Below are positions 9,743-18,653 of a stretch of DNA of 64,000 nt, piece after piece. The notes under the pieces were generated by a model. The model was not told where the DNA came from, ran no database searches, and worked only from the letters and a program-made list of their open reading frames with translations. A program made the translations under genes and the position numbers. The DNA is from Pirellula staleyi DSM 6068 (GTDB taxonomy: Bacteria > Planctomycetota > Planctomycetia > Pirellulales > Pirellulaceae). The stretch covers positions 2,914,001-2,978,000 of the forward strand of contig NC_013720.1 of assembly GCF_000025185.1 (NCBI RefSeq). Direction: 5' to 3'. Positions within the stretch are counted from its first letter, which is position 1, and each line of letters begins with the position of its first letter.

Positions 9743-10312
9743 GGGCGCTTGCTATATGGCTGGAAAACAAGATCGGGGTGGCTGTAAAGTGCGCGGCGCG
9801 TCCCCTCGCAGGAGCATCCAAGAACGCTCGGAGGAGAGATCGCCGATTGTAGCCGATTGTCGCGCCATTAGTAGTCACTTCTGCGACCCGTTTTCGGTTG
9901 CCATCGCCAGCCGGCGGCTGGCCGGCAAGTGTGCCTAGTTTTTGGGCGTCCCTCAGCCGCTTTCGGCTGAATGCAAACGGTGTACCTGGAGGAGGAAGGG
10001 GCGGCCTAGGGGCGGCAGTAAGAGGGGAAAGAAGGGGGAGAGTATGAGGATGGGCTGCACTTAGGCTGTAGTTCTCTTTCCCCCCAGTCCCTCGCCTCCC
10101 GTCTGTCGCCCCTTGCAGGCGGCTGCTTTTCCATTTTCGGTCCATTGCATGCTCGGGGGCGACCTTGCTACAATGCCCGGTTTCCCTACTAGCGTTCTGC
10201 CCCGACCTATGCGCGGCAAGCTGGTGTGGGGACTGTAGTTGCGTCCATTTAAGTTGGTAGCTGGCCGAGAGTTAGAATCTCGACGAGCTGCCCCAGGTAT
10301 TGTCGTCGACCC
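9743..10312. other. Divergent intergenic region, aconitase to ffh (570 bp)
   Basis: No gene seen. It contains two perfect small hairpins: GCCAGCC-GGC-GGCTGGC at 9906-9922 and TCAGCCG-CTTT-CGGCTGA at 9953-9970. A possible promoter for ffh is marked separately. The purine-rich stretch 9985-10045 (many GGGG and GGAGG runs) is unusual but I cannot assign it. Confidence 0.5.
10145..10174 (+). promoter_or_regulatory. Possible sigma-70-type promoter for ffh
   Basis: TACAAT at 10169-10174 is a good -10 match; an 18-base spacer precedes it, but the -35 (TTGCAT, 10145-10150) is weak. It lies 139 bases before the ffh start. Based on pattern only. Confidence 0.3.
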
Positions 10313-11788
10313 ATGTTCGAGTCACTGCAAAACGGTTTGAAAAGTGCGCTCAAGACCTTGCAAGGCAAGGCCCGGCTCACCGAATCGAACATGCGCGAAG
10401 GGCTCAAGCTGGTCGAACAAAGCCTGCTCGAGGCCGACGTCGGTCTCGATGTGGTGCGCGACTTCATGGGCCGCGTCACCGAAAAAGCGGTCGGCGAAAA
10501 GGTCCTGCTAGCACTCGACCCAACGCAGCAAGTCGTTGGTATTGTTCGAGATGAGCTGATTACGCTCCTCGGCGGACCTGCCGAACCGACGATCAAGCTC
10601 AAGGCCGGACTCAACATCTTCATGCTCTGCGGTTTGCAGGGTAGTGGTAAGACCACCACCTGCGGCAAGCTCAGCACGCTGCTGATGAAGAGCAAACAGT
10701 CGGTCATGCTGTGCGCCGCCGACTTGCAACGACCCGCTGCCATCGAGCAGCTGCACATTATCGGCAAACAGCTGGGTGTGCCGGTCTTCAGCAAACCGGG
10801 CGAACAAGACCCGGTGAAGGTGTGCCAGGAAGCGGTCGAAGAAGCCAAAAAGAAAGATGTCACCGTCCTCATCCTCGATACCGCCGGCCGCTTGGCGATC
10901 GATGAAGAGTTGATGGCTCAGCTCAAGCGAATCGACAACCGAGTCGAGCCCGATCAGGTGTTCCTCGTGGTCGATGGTATGACCGGTCAAGATGCGGTCC
11001 GCAGTGCCGGAGCATTCAACGATGCTCTCGAACTCGACGGCCTGATCATGACCAAACTCGACGGCGACACCCGTGGTGGTGCGCTGCTGTCGGTCCGGCA
11101 GGTCACCGGCGTCCCGATCAAATTCATTGGTACTGGCGAGCATCTCGATGCCCTCGAGCCGTTCCGTCCCGAAGGGATGGCGGGCCGAATTCTCGGTCTC
11201 GGCGACGTGCTGGGGCTCGTCGATGTGGTTCGGTCGGCTGTCGACGAACAGCAGGCCAAAGAACTCGAAGCGAAACTCGCCGCTGGCGATTTCACACTCG
11301 ACGACTTTAAGAAGCAGCTCAAGAGTGTGCTTCAGCCAGGCCTGATGATGAAGATGCTCGGCATGCTTCCCGGCATGGGCGATCTGACAAAGATGATGAG
11401 CGGAATGGACGCCGAAGGTGGCGCCCGACGTTTGGTGGGGATCATCGATTCGATGACGCCGCAGGAACGTCGAATTCCCAAGATCATCGATATGCAGCGT
11501 CGTCAGCGCATCGCTCGGGGGGCAGGCGTTCAGCCGCAAGAGGTGAACGAGCTACTCAAGCAGTACAACACCATGGCCCCCATCATGAAGATGATGGCTG
11601 GTCAGGGAGCCGGTGGCCGGATGGCTGCCATTCAGCAGTTGCAGCGTTCGGGAGCTTTTAATCCTGGTGCTCAGCTGAGTCGGCCCAAGGGGGATACTGG
11701 CAAGCGACTTTCGAGCGAAGAGAAAGCCGATCTCCGCAAGAAACGCGAAAAAGAGCTTCGCAAGAAGCGTCGCGGCGGTCGCGATTAA
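10313..11788 (+). CDS. ffh: Signal recognition particle protein Ffh (SRP54)
   Basis: 491 residues. Ffh binds 4.5S RNA and the signal sequences of nascent membrane proteins and delivers ribosomes to FtsY at the membrane. The N domain (1-90) has the expected helices. The G domain shows G1 G-L-Q-G-S-G-K-T-T-T near residue 107, D-T-A-G-R-L near 190 and T-K-L-D-G-D-T-R-G-G-A near 247. The M domain (about 300-460) is Met-rich (L-M-M-K-M-L-G-M-L-P-G-M-G) and contains the S-M-T-P-Q-E-R RNA-binding region. It ends in a Lys/Arg tail. It heads a co-directional set with rpsP, trmD, rplS and yraN, the classical bacterial order. Confidence 0.98.
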   Translation: MFESLQNGLKSALKTLQGKARLTESNMREGLKLVEQSLLEADVGLDVVRDFMGRVTEKAVGEKVLLALDPTQQVVGIVRDELITLLGGPAEPTIKLKAGLNIFMLCGLQGSGKTTTCGKLSTLLMKSKQSVMLCAADLQRPAAIEQLHIIGKQLGVPVFSKPGEQDPVKVCQEAVEEAKKKDVTVLILDTAGRLAIDEELMAQLKRIDNRVEPDQVFLVVDGMTGQDAVRSAGAFNDALELDGLIMTKLDGDTRGGALLSVRQVTGVPIKFIGTGEHLDALEPFRPEGMAGRILGLGDVLGLVDVVRSAVDEQQAKELEAKLAAGDFTLDDFKKQLKSVLQPGLMMKMLGMLPGMGDLTKMMSGMDAEGGARRLVGIIDSMTPQERRIPKIIDMQRRQRIARGAGVQPQEVNELLKQYNTMAPIMKMMAGQGAGGRMAAIQQLQRSGAFNPGAQLSRPKGDTGKRLSSEEKADLRKKREKELRKKRRGGRD

Positions 11789-11980
11789 GTTGGGTTTTAG
11801 GTCCTGGGTTATTAAGATCCTTGGTTATTTAGATAGTGTAGCGCTGCGAATTTCGCACTGCTGCTTTGACATAAAACATAAGAGGCAGATGCTTTAGAAG
11901 CGTTATTAGGCGATCTTCTAAGGCTTTCACCTCTCGACAATTAACATTACTAGCGATCATTCGCTGAGAAGGAGTGTGAC

Positions 11981-12379
11981 GTGGCAGTTCGAATTCGTTT
12001 GAAGAAGATGGGACGCACCAAGCGTCCGTTTTTCCGCGTGTGTGCTATCGATTCGCGTTGTCCGCGCGATGGCCGCGTGATTGAAGAGCTCGGCATCTAC
12101 GACCCGATGGTCAAGGATGTCGATGCGCGTGCGATCCTCAAGGGGGAACGCATTCAGCACTGGCTGAGCGTTGGTGCGCAGCCATCGGATGCAGTGGCGG
12201 TTTTGATCAAGAAGTATGGCACCAACGGCACGCACCTTGCCAAACAGCAAGCTGCTCTGGAACACAAGAAAACGTTCCGCCGTCAGGCACCAGCTCCTTA
12301 CATTCCACCACCCAAGCCAGCCGAACCAGCACCCGCTCCTGAAGCCGCCGAAGCACCTGCTGAAGCAGCCGCTGAGTAG
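11981..12379 (+). CDS. rpsP: 30S ribosomal protein S16
   Basis: 132 residues from a GTG start, preceded by GAGAAGGAG at seven bases, an excellent ribosome binding site. The first 85 residues are standard S16 (A-V-R-I-R-L-K-K-M-G-R-T-K-R-P-F-F-R, then D-S-R-C-P-R-D-G-R-V-I-E-E-L-G-I-Y-D-P). The C-terminus is extended by about 45 residues of Ala/Pro/Glu-rich sequence, a common feature of planctomycete ribosomal proteins and probably disordered. Only 28 bases separate it from trmD, where most bacteria have rimM. Confidence 0.97.
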   Translation: MAVRIRLKKMGRTKRPFFRVCAIDSRCPRDGRVIEELGIYDPMVKDVDARAILKGERIQHWLSVGAQPSDAVAVLIKKYGTNGTHLAKQQAALEHKKTFRRQAPAPYIPPPKPAEPAPAPEAAEAPAEAAAE

Positions 12380-12407
12380 TGTCGCGCGGGAAGTTGAGTA
12401 GTGCCTC

Positions 12408-13229
12408 GTGCGATTCGACGTCCTCACGATCTTCCCCGCCATGTTCGAAAGCTACCTTGGGCAGTCGCTGCTCAAGAAGGCGATCGACGCGGGCAAAATC
12501 TCGGTTCACCTACACGACCTCCGCGAGTGGTCGGGGGACAAACACAACAAGGTCGATGATCGGCCTTTTGGTGGTGGTCCTGGGATGGTGATTCGGGTGC
12601 AGCCGGTGGTGGAAGCAGTGGAGGCGATTCAGTCGCAGGGCGATGCTCCCCCGCATGTGATCCTGCTCACGCCGCAAGGGCGTAAGCTCTCGCAGCCAGT
12701 AGTGGAAGAATTGGCCACCAAGCCGCGTTTACTGCTGCTTTGTGGTCGGTACGAAGGTTTTGATCAGCGTGTGATCGATATCCTCGCGCCCGATGAGATT
12801 TCGATTGGCGACTATGTACTCAACGGTGGCGAAGTGGCCGCGATGGCCATTATCGACGCCTGTATCCGCCTAGTGCCCGGTGTGCTCGGCGATGAAGAGA
12901 GTAGTCATACCGATTCGTTCTCGTCGGGCAACCGTTTGCTCGAAGGGGCCCAGTACACTCGGCCTCGCGAGTATCGCGGACATGAGGTGCCAGAGGTTTT
13001 GCTCGGTGGAAATCACCAGCAAATCGCCCTCTGGCGAGCAGCAGAGAGTTTGCAGAAGACCACCGAGCGTCGCTCCGATCTCCTCACTCCCGAGGAAATC
13101 GCGAAGCGGACTCCCCAGCGAAAGCGTTCGCGGCGAAAAACGTCGCCCACGATCGACCCGCCGGCAAGTGGTGCTGCTTCCGCTCCCAAGCTCGAGGCAT
13201 CCGCTGATCCAACACCTCCAAACCCTTAA
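12408..13229 (+). CDS. trmD: tRNA (guanine-N1)-methyltransferase TrmD
   Basis: 273 residues from a GTG start. It methylates G37 of tRNAs reading CNN codons, using S-adenosylmethionine bound in a trefoil knot, and prevents +1 frameshifting. Visible family blocks: F-D-V-L-T-I-F-P at the start, D-D-R-P-F-G-G-G-P-G-M-V, L-L-L-C-G-R-Y-E-G-F-D-Q-R-V and the knot region S-I-G-D-Y-V-L-N-G-G-E. The last 45 residues are a Lys/Arg/Pro/Ala tail beyond the usual family end. Translation is probably coupled to rpsP by the short gap. No strong Shine-Dalgarno is seen. Confidence 0.97.
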   Translation: MRFDVLTIFPAMFESYLGQSLLKKAIDAGKISVHLHDLREWSGDKHNKVDDRPFGGGPGMVIRVQPVVEAVEAIQSQGDAPPHVILLTPQGRKLSQPVVEELATKPRLLLLCGRYEGFDQRVIDILAPDEISIGDYVLNGGEVAAMAIIDACIRLVPGVLGDEESSHTDSFSSGNRLLEGAQYTRPREYRGHEVPEVLLGGNHQQIALWRAAESLQKTTERRSDLLTPEEIAKRTPQRKRSRRKTSPTIDPPASGAASAPKLEASADPTPPNP

Positions 13230-13240
13230 AAACATGTTGA

Positions 13241-13254
13241 GCCAGGAACCTGGC
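13241..13254. repeat. Small perfect palindrome GCCAGG-AA-CCTGGC
   Basis: It lies in the trmD-rplS gap. The sequence GAGCCAGGAACCTGGCACG resembles GAGCCAGGAAGCTAGCACG next to the hairpin at 28486, so it may belong to the same dispersed family. No T-run follows. Confidence 0.4.
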
Positions 13255-13345
13255 ACGAGCGATCTCCACGTCAATTGCTCGAGCACAGAGACTTGGCGTT
13301 ACCCAGACATCGAGTCACTTTTTTCGTTTCGAAGGATATAGTTAC

Positions 13346-13696
13346 ATGGCCACTGATCTCCTGGCGCTTGTCGAAAAGACCAGCCTCAAGTCGGATGTTC
13401 CTCAGTTCGCTGTCGGCGATACTGTCGACGTTCACACCCGCATTCTCGAAGGCAAAGACGAGCGGATTCAAATCTTCACGGGTGTTGTGCTCGCTCGCAG
13501 TGGCAGTGGCACTCGCGAAATGTTCACCGTCCGCCGCATCGTGTCGGGTGAAGGTGTGGAACGTAAGTTCCCTCTGCACAGCCCCAAGATTGCTAAGGTG
13601 GAAGTGAAGCGTTCGGGCGTTGTCCGTCGCGCTAAGCTCTACTACCTCCGCGATCGCGTTGGTAAGGCTGTTCGTCTCCGTGAGAAGAAGGCCTAG
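13346..13696 (+). CDS. rplS: 50S ribosomal protein L19
   Basis: 116 residues, standard length. The start is supported by GAAGGA about nine bases upstream. L19 sits at the 30S-50S interface. Core family sequences are visible: [40 protein letters not shown] and F-P-L-H-S-P. Fourth gene of the ffh-rpsP-trmD-rplS cluster. Confidence 0.98.
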   Translation: MATDLLALVEKTSLKSDVPQFAVGDTVDVHTRILEGKDERIQIFTGVVLARSGSGTREMFTVRRIVSGEGVERKFPLHSPKIAKVEVKRSGVVRRAKLYYLRDRVGKAVRLREKKA

Positions 13697-13754
13697 GGCC
13701 AACTTCCGCCAGCAAGCGATTTTTCACTTGCTTCCGGGTAGAAGGTGCGCTCAC

Positions 13755-13782
13755 ACTACAGCATTCTGACTCCTGCTGTAGT
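13755..13782 (+). terminator. Hairpin after rplS, possible attenuator or terminator
   Basis: ACTACAGCA (13755-13763) pairs perfectly with TGCTGTAGT (13774-13782), 58 bases after the rplS stop and 26 before the yraN start. There is no U-tract, so it may be an attenuator or processing site rather than a full terminator. Confidence 0.4.
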
Positions 13783-13807
13783 TCGTTCGAGCGAGATATC
13801 TTCCCCG

Positions 13808-14260
13808 ATGGCCAAGCGAGTGAATTTCCCGCGCCGCTGGTGGCGAACGGTTCGACGCTGGACCGCTTCGCTCCTCCAACCGAAATCCCTGGGTCGCCGT
13901 GGTGAAGACGCGGCGGCCCTTTTTTTGCGCGCTCGGGGCTACTGGATCGTCGCCCGTTCGTATCGCACGTCGCTCGGGGAAATCGATCTGGTGGCGGTCG
14001 ATGGCCGGACGATTGTGTTCGTCGAAGTGAAGACACGCGTCCGCTCCGATCATGGACAGCCGTTCGACGCGGTTCATCCCGACAAGCAGCGACGACTGAC
14101 GCGGCTCGCTGCGGCCTACCTGAAGCGACACGATCTGACGCGCTATGCCAGCCGCTTCGACATCGTTTCGATCCTTTGGCCGGGTGGGCGGAAACAGCCG
14201 CTGATCGAGCATCTGCAGCATGCGTTTGAAGCGCGCGAGTCGCGTCACACGGTCGGCTGA
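13808..14260 (+). CDS. YraN/UPF0102 family nuclease-fold protein
   Basis: 150 residues from the ATG at 13808 (an upstream GTG at 13745 would run through the hairpin at 13755-13782). After a basic N-terminus, the UPF0102 core begins at L-G-R-R-G-E-D-A-A. It carries the PD-(D/E)XK-like residues G-E-I-D-L-V-A-V-D and V-F-V-E-V-K-T-R, followed by F-D-A-V-H-P-D-K-Q-R-R. The family has the fold of Holliday-junction resolvases; its physiological role is unsettled. In many bacteria it follows rplS-rnhB; here rnhB is absent between them. Confidence 0.92.
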   Translation: MAKRVNFPRRWWRTVRRWTASLLQPKSLGRRGEDAAALFLRARGYWIVARSYRTSLGEIDLVAVDGRTIVFVEVKTRVRSDHGQPFDAVHPDKQRRLTRLAAAYLKRHDLTRYASRFDIVSILWPGGRKQPLIEHLQHAFEARESRHTVG

Positions 14261-14397
14261 AACCGGCCTCGATGAGCTCGACAATTTCGCCCGAATAGCG
14301 CCCGATTTTCGCAACTCTAGTTGGCGGCGCAAGCGGGTCGTGGCATAATGCTTATTGCACTTTTGTTCACGTATGCACTCTGGGACGAGCACGCGCG

Positions 14398-15426
14398 ATG
14401 GCACGCAACGAACAACTGATTCGGCAGCACAAGATTCTGCAAATTCTCGAGCGAAATCGATTCGGTCAGCTGCTGCCCGAGATCCGCGATGAACTGGTGA
14501 ATGACTTGGGGCTCTCGAGTTTGCACGAGCGCAGTGTGCGCCGCGATCTCGAAGCGCTACAAGCGGCGGGGCTCGATGTGGGGGTGCACGATTCGCCGCG
14601 TGGCAAGGTCTGGAAACTTGGGCCGCGTGCTCGAGGAACGTACAGCATCGCCGCTTCGGCCACCGAGCTGATTGCGCTCTCGCTCAGCCGCGATTTGCTT
14701 TATCCACTCGTAGGCACACCCTTTTGGCAAGGGATCGAAACGTTTTGGAACAAGCTGCGCGAGGAGTTGCCCGAGACGGTTTGGAAGCACTGCGACGACT
14801 ATCGCAAAGTGCTCTACGTGCGCGGCATGCCGACCAAGTCGTACGCCAAACAGCAGGGGGTGCTGGCGACGATTCATCGCGCGACGATGGAGCACCGTAT
14901 TGTCGAAATCGAATATCAGCCGCCCGGAAAAGATTTGCAGCGCCGCAAGATCGAGCCGTATGCCGTTGTGTTCTACCAAGGCTCGCTCTACATCATCGCT
15001 GCTGCCAGTGAAGTTCCCGAAGGTGACGAGGACCGGATCAGGCATCTGAAGCTCGATCGCTTCGTTCGCGCAACGGCGCTCGACGCCTGGTTTCAAAAGC
15101 CGAAAGAGTTCGATCTGGCGAGCTACATGGGGCAGGGGCTCGGGATGTTTTCCGGCGGAAAAGCACGGGATTTTCGCATCCGCATCAGCCAGCGAGCCGC
15201 ACGCTGGATCATCGAAGACCCGTGGCATGCCGATCAAAAAATCGAAACGCAAAAGGATGGCAGCATCATCCTGACGGTGAAGGCCGCGCACGATTTGGAG
15301 ATCATTCCGCGTGTTCTTGCGCTCGCGAATGAAGCCGAGATTCTCGCTCCCGCTTCGTGCCGTAAACAGATTGCGTCGATCATCGAAGGACTCGCCGCGA
15401 CCTATCGATCGGCCCCTGCGACTTGA
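14398..15426 (+). CDS. WYL-domain transcriptional regulator
   Basis: 342 residues. The N-terminal 70 residues form a winged helix-turn-helix of the DeoR/HTH_11 type (R-S-V-R-R-D-L-E-A-L-Q-A-A-G-L). A middle linker follows, then a WYL domain at about 155-235, with I-E-Y-Q-P-P and the R-K-I-E-P-Y-A-V-V-F-Y-Q-G-S-L-Y-I-I-A core and R-H-L-K-L-D-R-F. The C-terminal WCX extension runs to the end. WYL domains sense nucleotides or nucleic acids, and many such regulators control DNA-damage or phage-defence genes. Its convergent neighbour is the end-processing operon (39 bp apart at the stops), but regulation of that operon is only a guess. Confidence 0.92.
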   Translation: MARNEQLIRQHKILQILERNRFGQLLPEIRDELVNDLGLSSLHERSVRRDLEALQAAGLDVGVHDSPRGKVWKLGPRARGTYSIAASATELIALSLSRDLLYPLVGTPFWQGIETFWNKLREELPETVWKHCDDYRKVLYVRGMPTKSYAKQQGVLATIHRATMEHRIVEIEYQPPGKDLQRRKIEPYAVVFYQGSLYIIAAASEVPEGDEDRIRHLKLDRFVRATALDAWFQKPKEFDLASYMGQGLGMFSGGKARDFRIRISQRAARWIIEDPWHADQKIETQKDGSIILTVKAAHDLEIIPRVLALANEAEILAPASCRKQIASIIEGLAATYRSAPAT

Positions 15427-15465
15427 GTTCACTTCGACTTCGATTTGTTGGGATCGGCTATCGCT

Positions 15466-15882
15466 CTACTTGCGGCGCAGGCTCGACCAACTTTGCAGTC
15501 CCGCTTCGTCTGGCTCCATCGGCTCGCGCGTGCTGAGCCAATTGGTGCGCGCATAGAAATAGGTCTGAGCCTCGACAGTTGCGCCCGAAAGCAGCGTGCA
15601 AGTGATGGTGCGACGGACATACAAATCGTCGGGCTCGTCGGCGTAGCCTTCGATTTGGTCGAGCACTTTCAGCGTCGCGGCCAGTCCCGACGGCTCGATC
15701 GTCCAAACTTCCCCGAGCACAATCCCCGCGCCAGGAATCATCGCCGGATAAGCCCCCAGATCGTAGATCAAACCGGCGGTGGTGGCTGGCTCGATCTGCA
15801 GCGGAATGCGAGGCCACGACGAAGCGCGGCACTCCCCTTGCTTGAGCGTGCCGTATACAAAAATTTTGTTCACGTCGCTCAC
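15466..15882 (-). CDS. Gamma-glutamylcyclotransferase (GGCT/AIG2)-like protein
   Basis: 138 residues from the GTG at 15882, chosen because GAAGGA precedes it by about seven bases and the family starts here (N-K-I-F-V-Y-G-T-L-K-Q-G). A GTG at 15924 overlapping the SbcC stop (TAGTG) is an alternative giving 14 more residues. The Y-G-T-L-K motif and a glutamate in the D-Q-I-E-G-Y-A segment (the candidate catalytic acid in this family) are visible. The family converts gamma-glutamyl peptides to 5-oxoproline in some members; many bacterial members have unknown substrates. It is the last gene of the minus-strand end-processing operon. Confidence 0.85.
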   Translation of the reverse strand: MSDVNKIFVYGTLKQGECRASSWPRIPLQIEPATTAGLIYDLGAYPAMIPGAGIVLGEVWTIEPSGLAATLKVLDQIEGYADEPDDLYVRRTITCTLLSGATVEAQTYFYARTNWLSTREPMEPDEAGLQSWSSLRRK

Positions 15883-15923
15883 AGGTGCGTCCTTCAATGC
15901 GGCTGGCGCGCGAAATCCTCGCA

Positions 15924-18653
15924 CTACAGCGCTGCTGCTGGGGCCGGCACGCGTTTCAGCTCTTCCAGGTCGATCTGCTTCGCGCCGGTGATGTCACGAT
16001 AGCGTTCGCCGTGGCAAGTAAACAGCAAGATTTGAAAACGTTTGGAAAGTTCGACCAAAATCTGTTTAATCGCCGCCAGTCGCGATGCATCGGTCGCCAC
16101 CAGCACATCGTCGAGCACCAGCAGTTGACGCTCCTCCCCGGCGACGATTTCAGCCATCGCCAGCCGCATCGCTAGGTGCACTTGCTCCTGCTCGCCGCTG
16201 GAAAGCAGCTCCGACTCAACCTCAGCACCATGCTCGCCTGGGACCACACCTTGCAGCAGAAAATCATCGCCAATGGCAATCGACGACACTTTGCGAAGCC
16301 CCATCCGCTCGAGATATCCAACCGCGCGATGCGCAATCGGAGCAGCCAAGGTTCGGAGCATCGATGCTTGCTGCTCGAGCATCGTTTGACGCAGCAGCTT
16401 GATGGCATCGAGCTTGAGCCGTTCTTCTTCCACGATTGTCCGGAGCGAAGCGGCACGCTCTTCGCACTGCGACAGCCGGGTGTAAAGCGATTCGTCGGTG
16501 AGCCCCTCCATTTTCGTCGTCGCCACAATCAGATGGCTATCGATCTGACGCTCGGCGGCGGTGAGCTGCTGCACGTCGAGATCGAGCTGTTTCAGCTCGG
16601 CGCGGGGATCGCTCCCCAGCTGCTCGAGCTGCGTGGTTGCCTCTTTGAGTTTCTCTCGTGCACGCGCCCACACGAGCATCAGCTCATCTTTTTTCTCCTC
16701 GCGCGCGGCGTCGCTCAAGCCGTCGGCCAGTAGCGCGGCAAGCTGCCCGTTTTTGGCTTCGACCGACTTTTCGAGCGTTTTTTGCGAGCTCTCGGCGAGA
16801 GCGATTTTTTGCTTCAGCTGCGAGATCTCCTCTGCCACTGCGCGGTGACGTTTCTCGGCACTGGCAATCTGCTCGTCGAGCTGTTTCTTCTCGTCACTGA
16901 GCGACTGGGCGAGTGCCTGAGGATCGGGAATCGAATCGCGCCACGCAGGATATTTCGTCAGAATGCTTTCGAGCTTCTGCTGATCCACGCGCAGTTTCTT
17001 TTCGAGATCGGCGAGCGAACTACCCCGCAGCAGCGCCGAGAGATTCGACTTAAGTCCAGCCACATCACGCGCCAGATTCGCAGCCTGCTCGGCCAGCACA
17101 CGGAGCTGCGCGACATCGCGGCTGCCGAGCGCCGTTTCTTTCACGCGAATCGCTCCCTCCGTGGCGTCGAGCTTCACTTGCACATCGGCTGCTGAAGTAG
17201 CGGGACCACTCACACGAAACGTCCCGATACCGGGCAAGCGAATGGCCACTTCAGGGGAGCCACGCCAGGTGTGCGACGCGCCGGCTTCGAGCCGCTTGGT
17301 GGCTAAGTCAAAGGCCTGAATCGGCTCAATATCGAGCTGCTGTTCGGCCTTAATCTCGAGATGAAAGAGGGCCGCGTCGCGCTGTGTCCGAAGTTGCTCG
17401 TACGTCCGCAGCAGCTTGTCGAGCTCATCGATTTCTTTCGTCGATGGGCTCGGCAGTTCCTTGAGTTCGGCCTGAAGTGCCGCGCTGCGCTCTTGTAAGG
17501 CGCGCGCTTCGTCGATTGTTTGCTGCTGAGGAGCCAGCGAATCGCGCAGACGAATCAGATCGGCTACTTCGCTCGAAATCTGACTCCGCTCGGCCAAAAT
17601 TTTCCATGCAGCGCGAAGATTATCCACCTCCCCAGCCAGTTGCTTCTCGCTCGCCGTAAGCTCGTCGAGTTGTGCTCGCCATGTGGGAGTTTGCAGCGCA
17701 GCTTCGCTGAGTTGCTCACGCTCTAGCACCAGCTGCGCTCGGAGAGTTTGAATCGAAGCAAGCATTTGCTCGAGCTGCTTATACTCGTTTTGAGCAATCT
17801 TCGACGCGCTCTCTTGCTGCGTTTTTTGCGCGAGCAGCTGCGTGTACTGTTCCACCGCTTGGATCAGCAAATGCTGACGCTGTTTGCGCTCGGCGAGTTT
17901 CTGCTGTGCCTCGCCGCGGTCGATTCGCAGCTGCTGGATGCTGGTCGATAAATGGTCGAATTCTGCAAGTTTTTCGCGATATTTGGCAATTTCTTCTGCC
18001 ACGGTTCGCAGCTCTGCTTCGAGTCCGACCACGGCCGGGGCAAGCTTCCCCGACTTGAGCGCACCCTTCTCGGTGAAGCTCTTGGCATAGAGCGACTCGC
18101 ACGCTTTTTGCACCGTTGCCGTGACAGGATCGGCCAGCTGACTTTCGAGCGAACTGCGCATCGCATCGATCGTCGAAGCACTCACGTGCGTCAATGCCAG
18201 CTGATCTTGAGGAGCCCACAACAGCTGAGCAATTCCCCAGTGCTGCAGCGACGACGAACTCTTCTCGGTCGTGTCGCCATCAAACAGTTCGCGGATTTTG
18301 AGATCGGCTTGCTTCCCTTCGGCGAGAGGCTGCCACTGACCATGTTCCAGTTTGGTGAGCGAAGCGCGCCGCTGCGCGATGAACTGTTTCTCAGCGCGAT
18401 AGCGGGCTGTGCCGATTTCGAATTCCAGCAGCACTTGCGGACCGAGCGAACGTCCCCAAGGAACCATCGCGCGCGTCGATTCTTTATCGCTCGAGTGATT
18501 CTCGAAGGCGGCATGGACAAGCGCGCCGACGATCGTGCTTTTGCCCGCTCCGTTGGCACCATGAATGACATTGATGCCGGGTGCGAGCTCGTCGAGCACG
18601 ACAGGAAGCACGAGCGATTTCCAGTTCGCCACACGGATGCTACGGATCATCAT
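15924..18653 (-). CDS. SbcC/Rad50-like SMC-type ATPase without zinc hook
   Basis: 909 residues. ABC-type SMC ATPase: Walker A G-A-N-G-A-G-K-S-T at residues 32-40, ABC signature L-S-S-G-E-Q-E-Q near 816, Walker B L-L-V-L-D-D-V-L near 841. Between them lie two long heptad-rich coiled-coil arms. Unlike Rad50 and canonical SbcC, there is no CxxC zinc hook: the whole protein has only three cysteines (A-C-E-S, Q-C-E-E, T-C-H-G). Instead a short beta-rich segment (about residues 450-530, E-V-A-I-R-L-P-G-I-G-T-F-R-V) interrupts the coiled coil near its apex. Such YhaN-like proteins act with an SbcD/Mre11 nuclease on DNA ends. Its ATG overlaps the stop of the upstream nuclease gene (ATGA), so the two are translationally coupled. 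Confidence 0.92.
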   Translation of the reverse strand: MMIRSIRVANWKSLVLPVVLDELAPGINVIHGANGAGKSTIVGALVHAAFENHSSDKESTRAMVPWGRSLGPQVLLEFEIGTARYRAEKQFIAQRRASLTKLEHGQWQPLAEGKQADLKIRELFDGDTTEKSSSSLQHWGIAQLLWAPQDQLALTHVSASTIDAMRSSLESQLADPVTATVQKACESLYAKSFTEKGALKSGKLAPAVVGLEAELRTVAEEIAKYREKLAEFDHLSTSIQQLRIDRGEAQQKLAERKQRQHLLIQAVEQYTQLLAQKTQQESASKIAQNEYKQLEQMLASIQTLRAQLVLEREQLSEAALQTPTWRAQLDELTASEKQLAGEVDNLRAAWKILAERSQISSEVADLIRLRDSLAPQQQTIDEARALQERSAALQAELKELPSPSTKEIDELDKLLRTYEQLRTQRDAALFHLEIKAEQQLDIEPIQAFDLATKRLEAGASHTWRGSPEVAIRLPGIGTFRVSGPATSAADVQVKLDATEGAIRVKETALGSRDVAQLRVLAEQAANLARDVAGLKSNLSALLRGSSLADLEKKLRVDQQKLESILTKYPAWRDSIPDPQALAQSLSDEKKQLDEQIASAEKRHRAVAEEISQLKQKIALAESSQKTLEKSVEAKNGQLAALLADGLSDAAREEKKDELMLVWARAREKLKEATTQLEQLGSDPRAELKQLDLDVQQLTAAERQIDSHLIVATTKMEGLTDESLYTRLSQCEERAASLRTIVEEERLKLDAIKLLRQTMLEQQASMLRTLAAPIAHRAVGYLERMGLRKVSSIAIGDDFLLQGVVPGEHGAEVESELLSSGEQEQVHLAMRLAMAEIVAGEERQLLVLDDVLVATDASRLAAIKQILVELSKRFQILLFTCHGERYRDITGAKQIDLEELKRVPAPAAAL

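Noticed and set aside
10508-11539. Minus-strand 343-residue ORF opposite ffh
   Set aside because: Antisense shadow of a universally conserved gene.
15882-15924. GTG at 15924 as the start of the GGCT-like gene
   Set aside because: It overlaps the SbcC-like stop (TAGTG) and could be coupled, but the GTG at 15882 has a proper ribosome binding site and matches the start of the conserved domain. Retained as an alternative.
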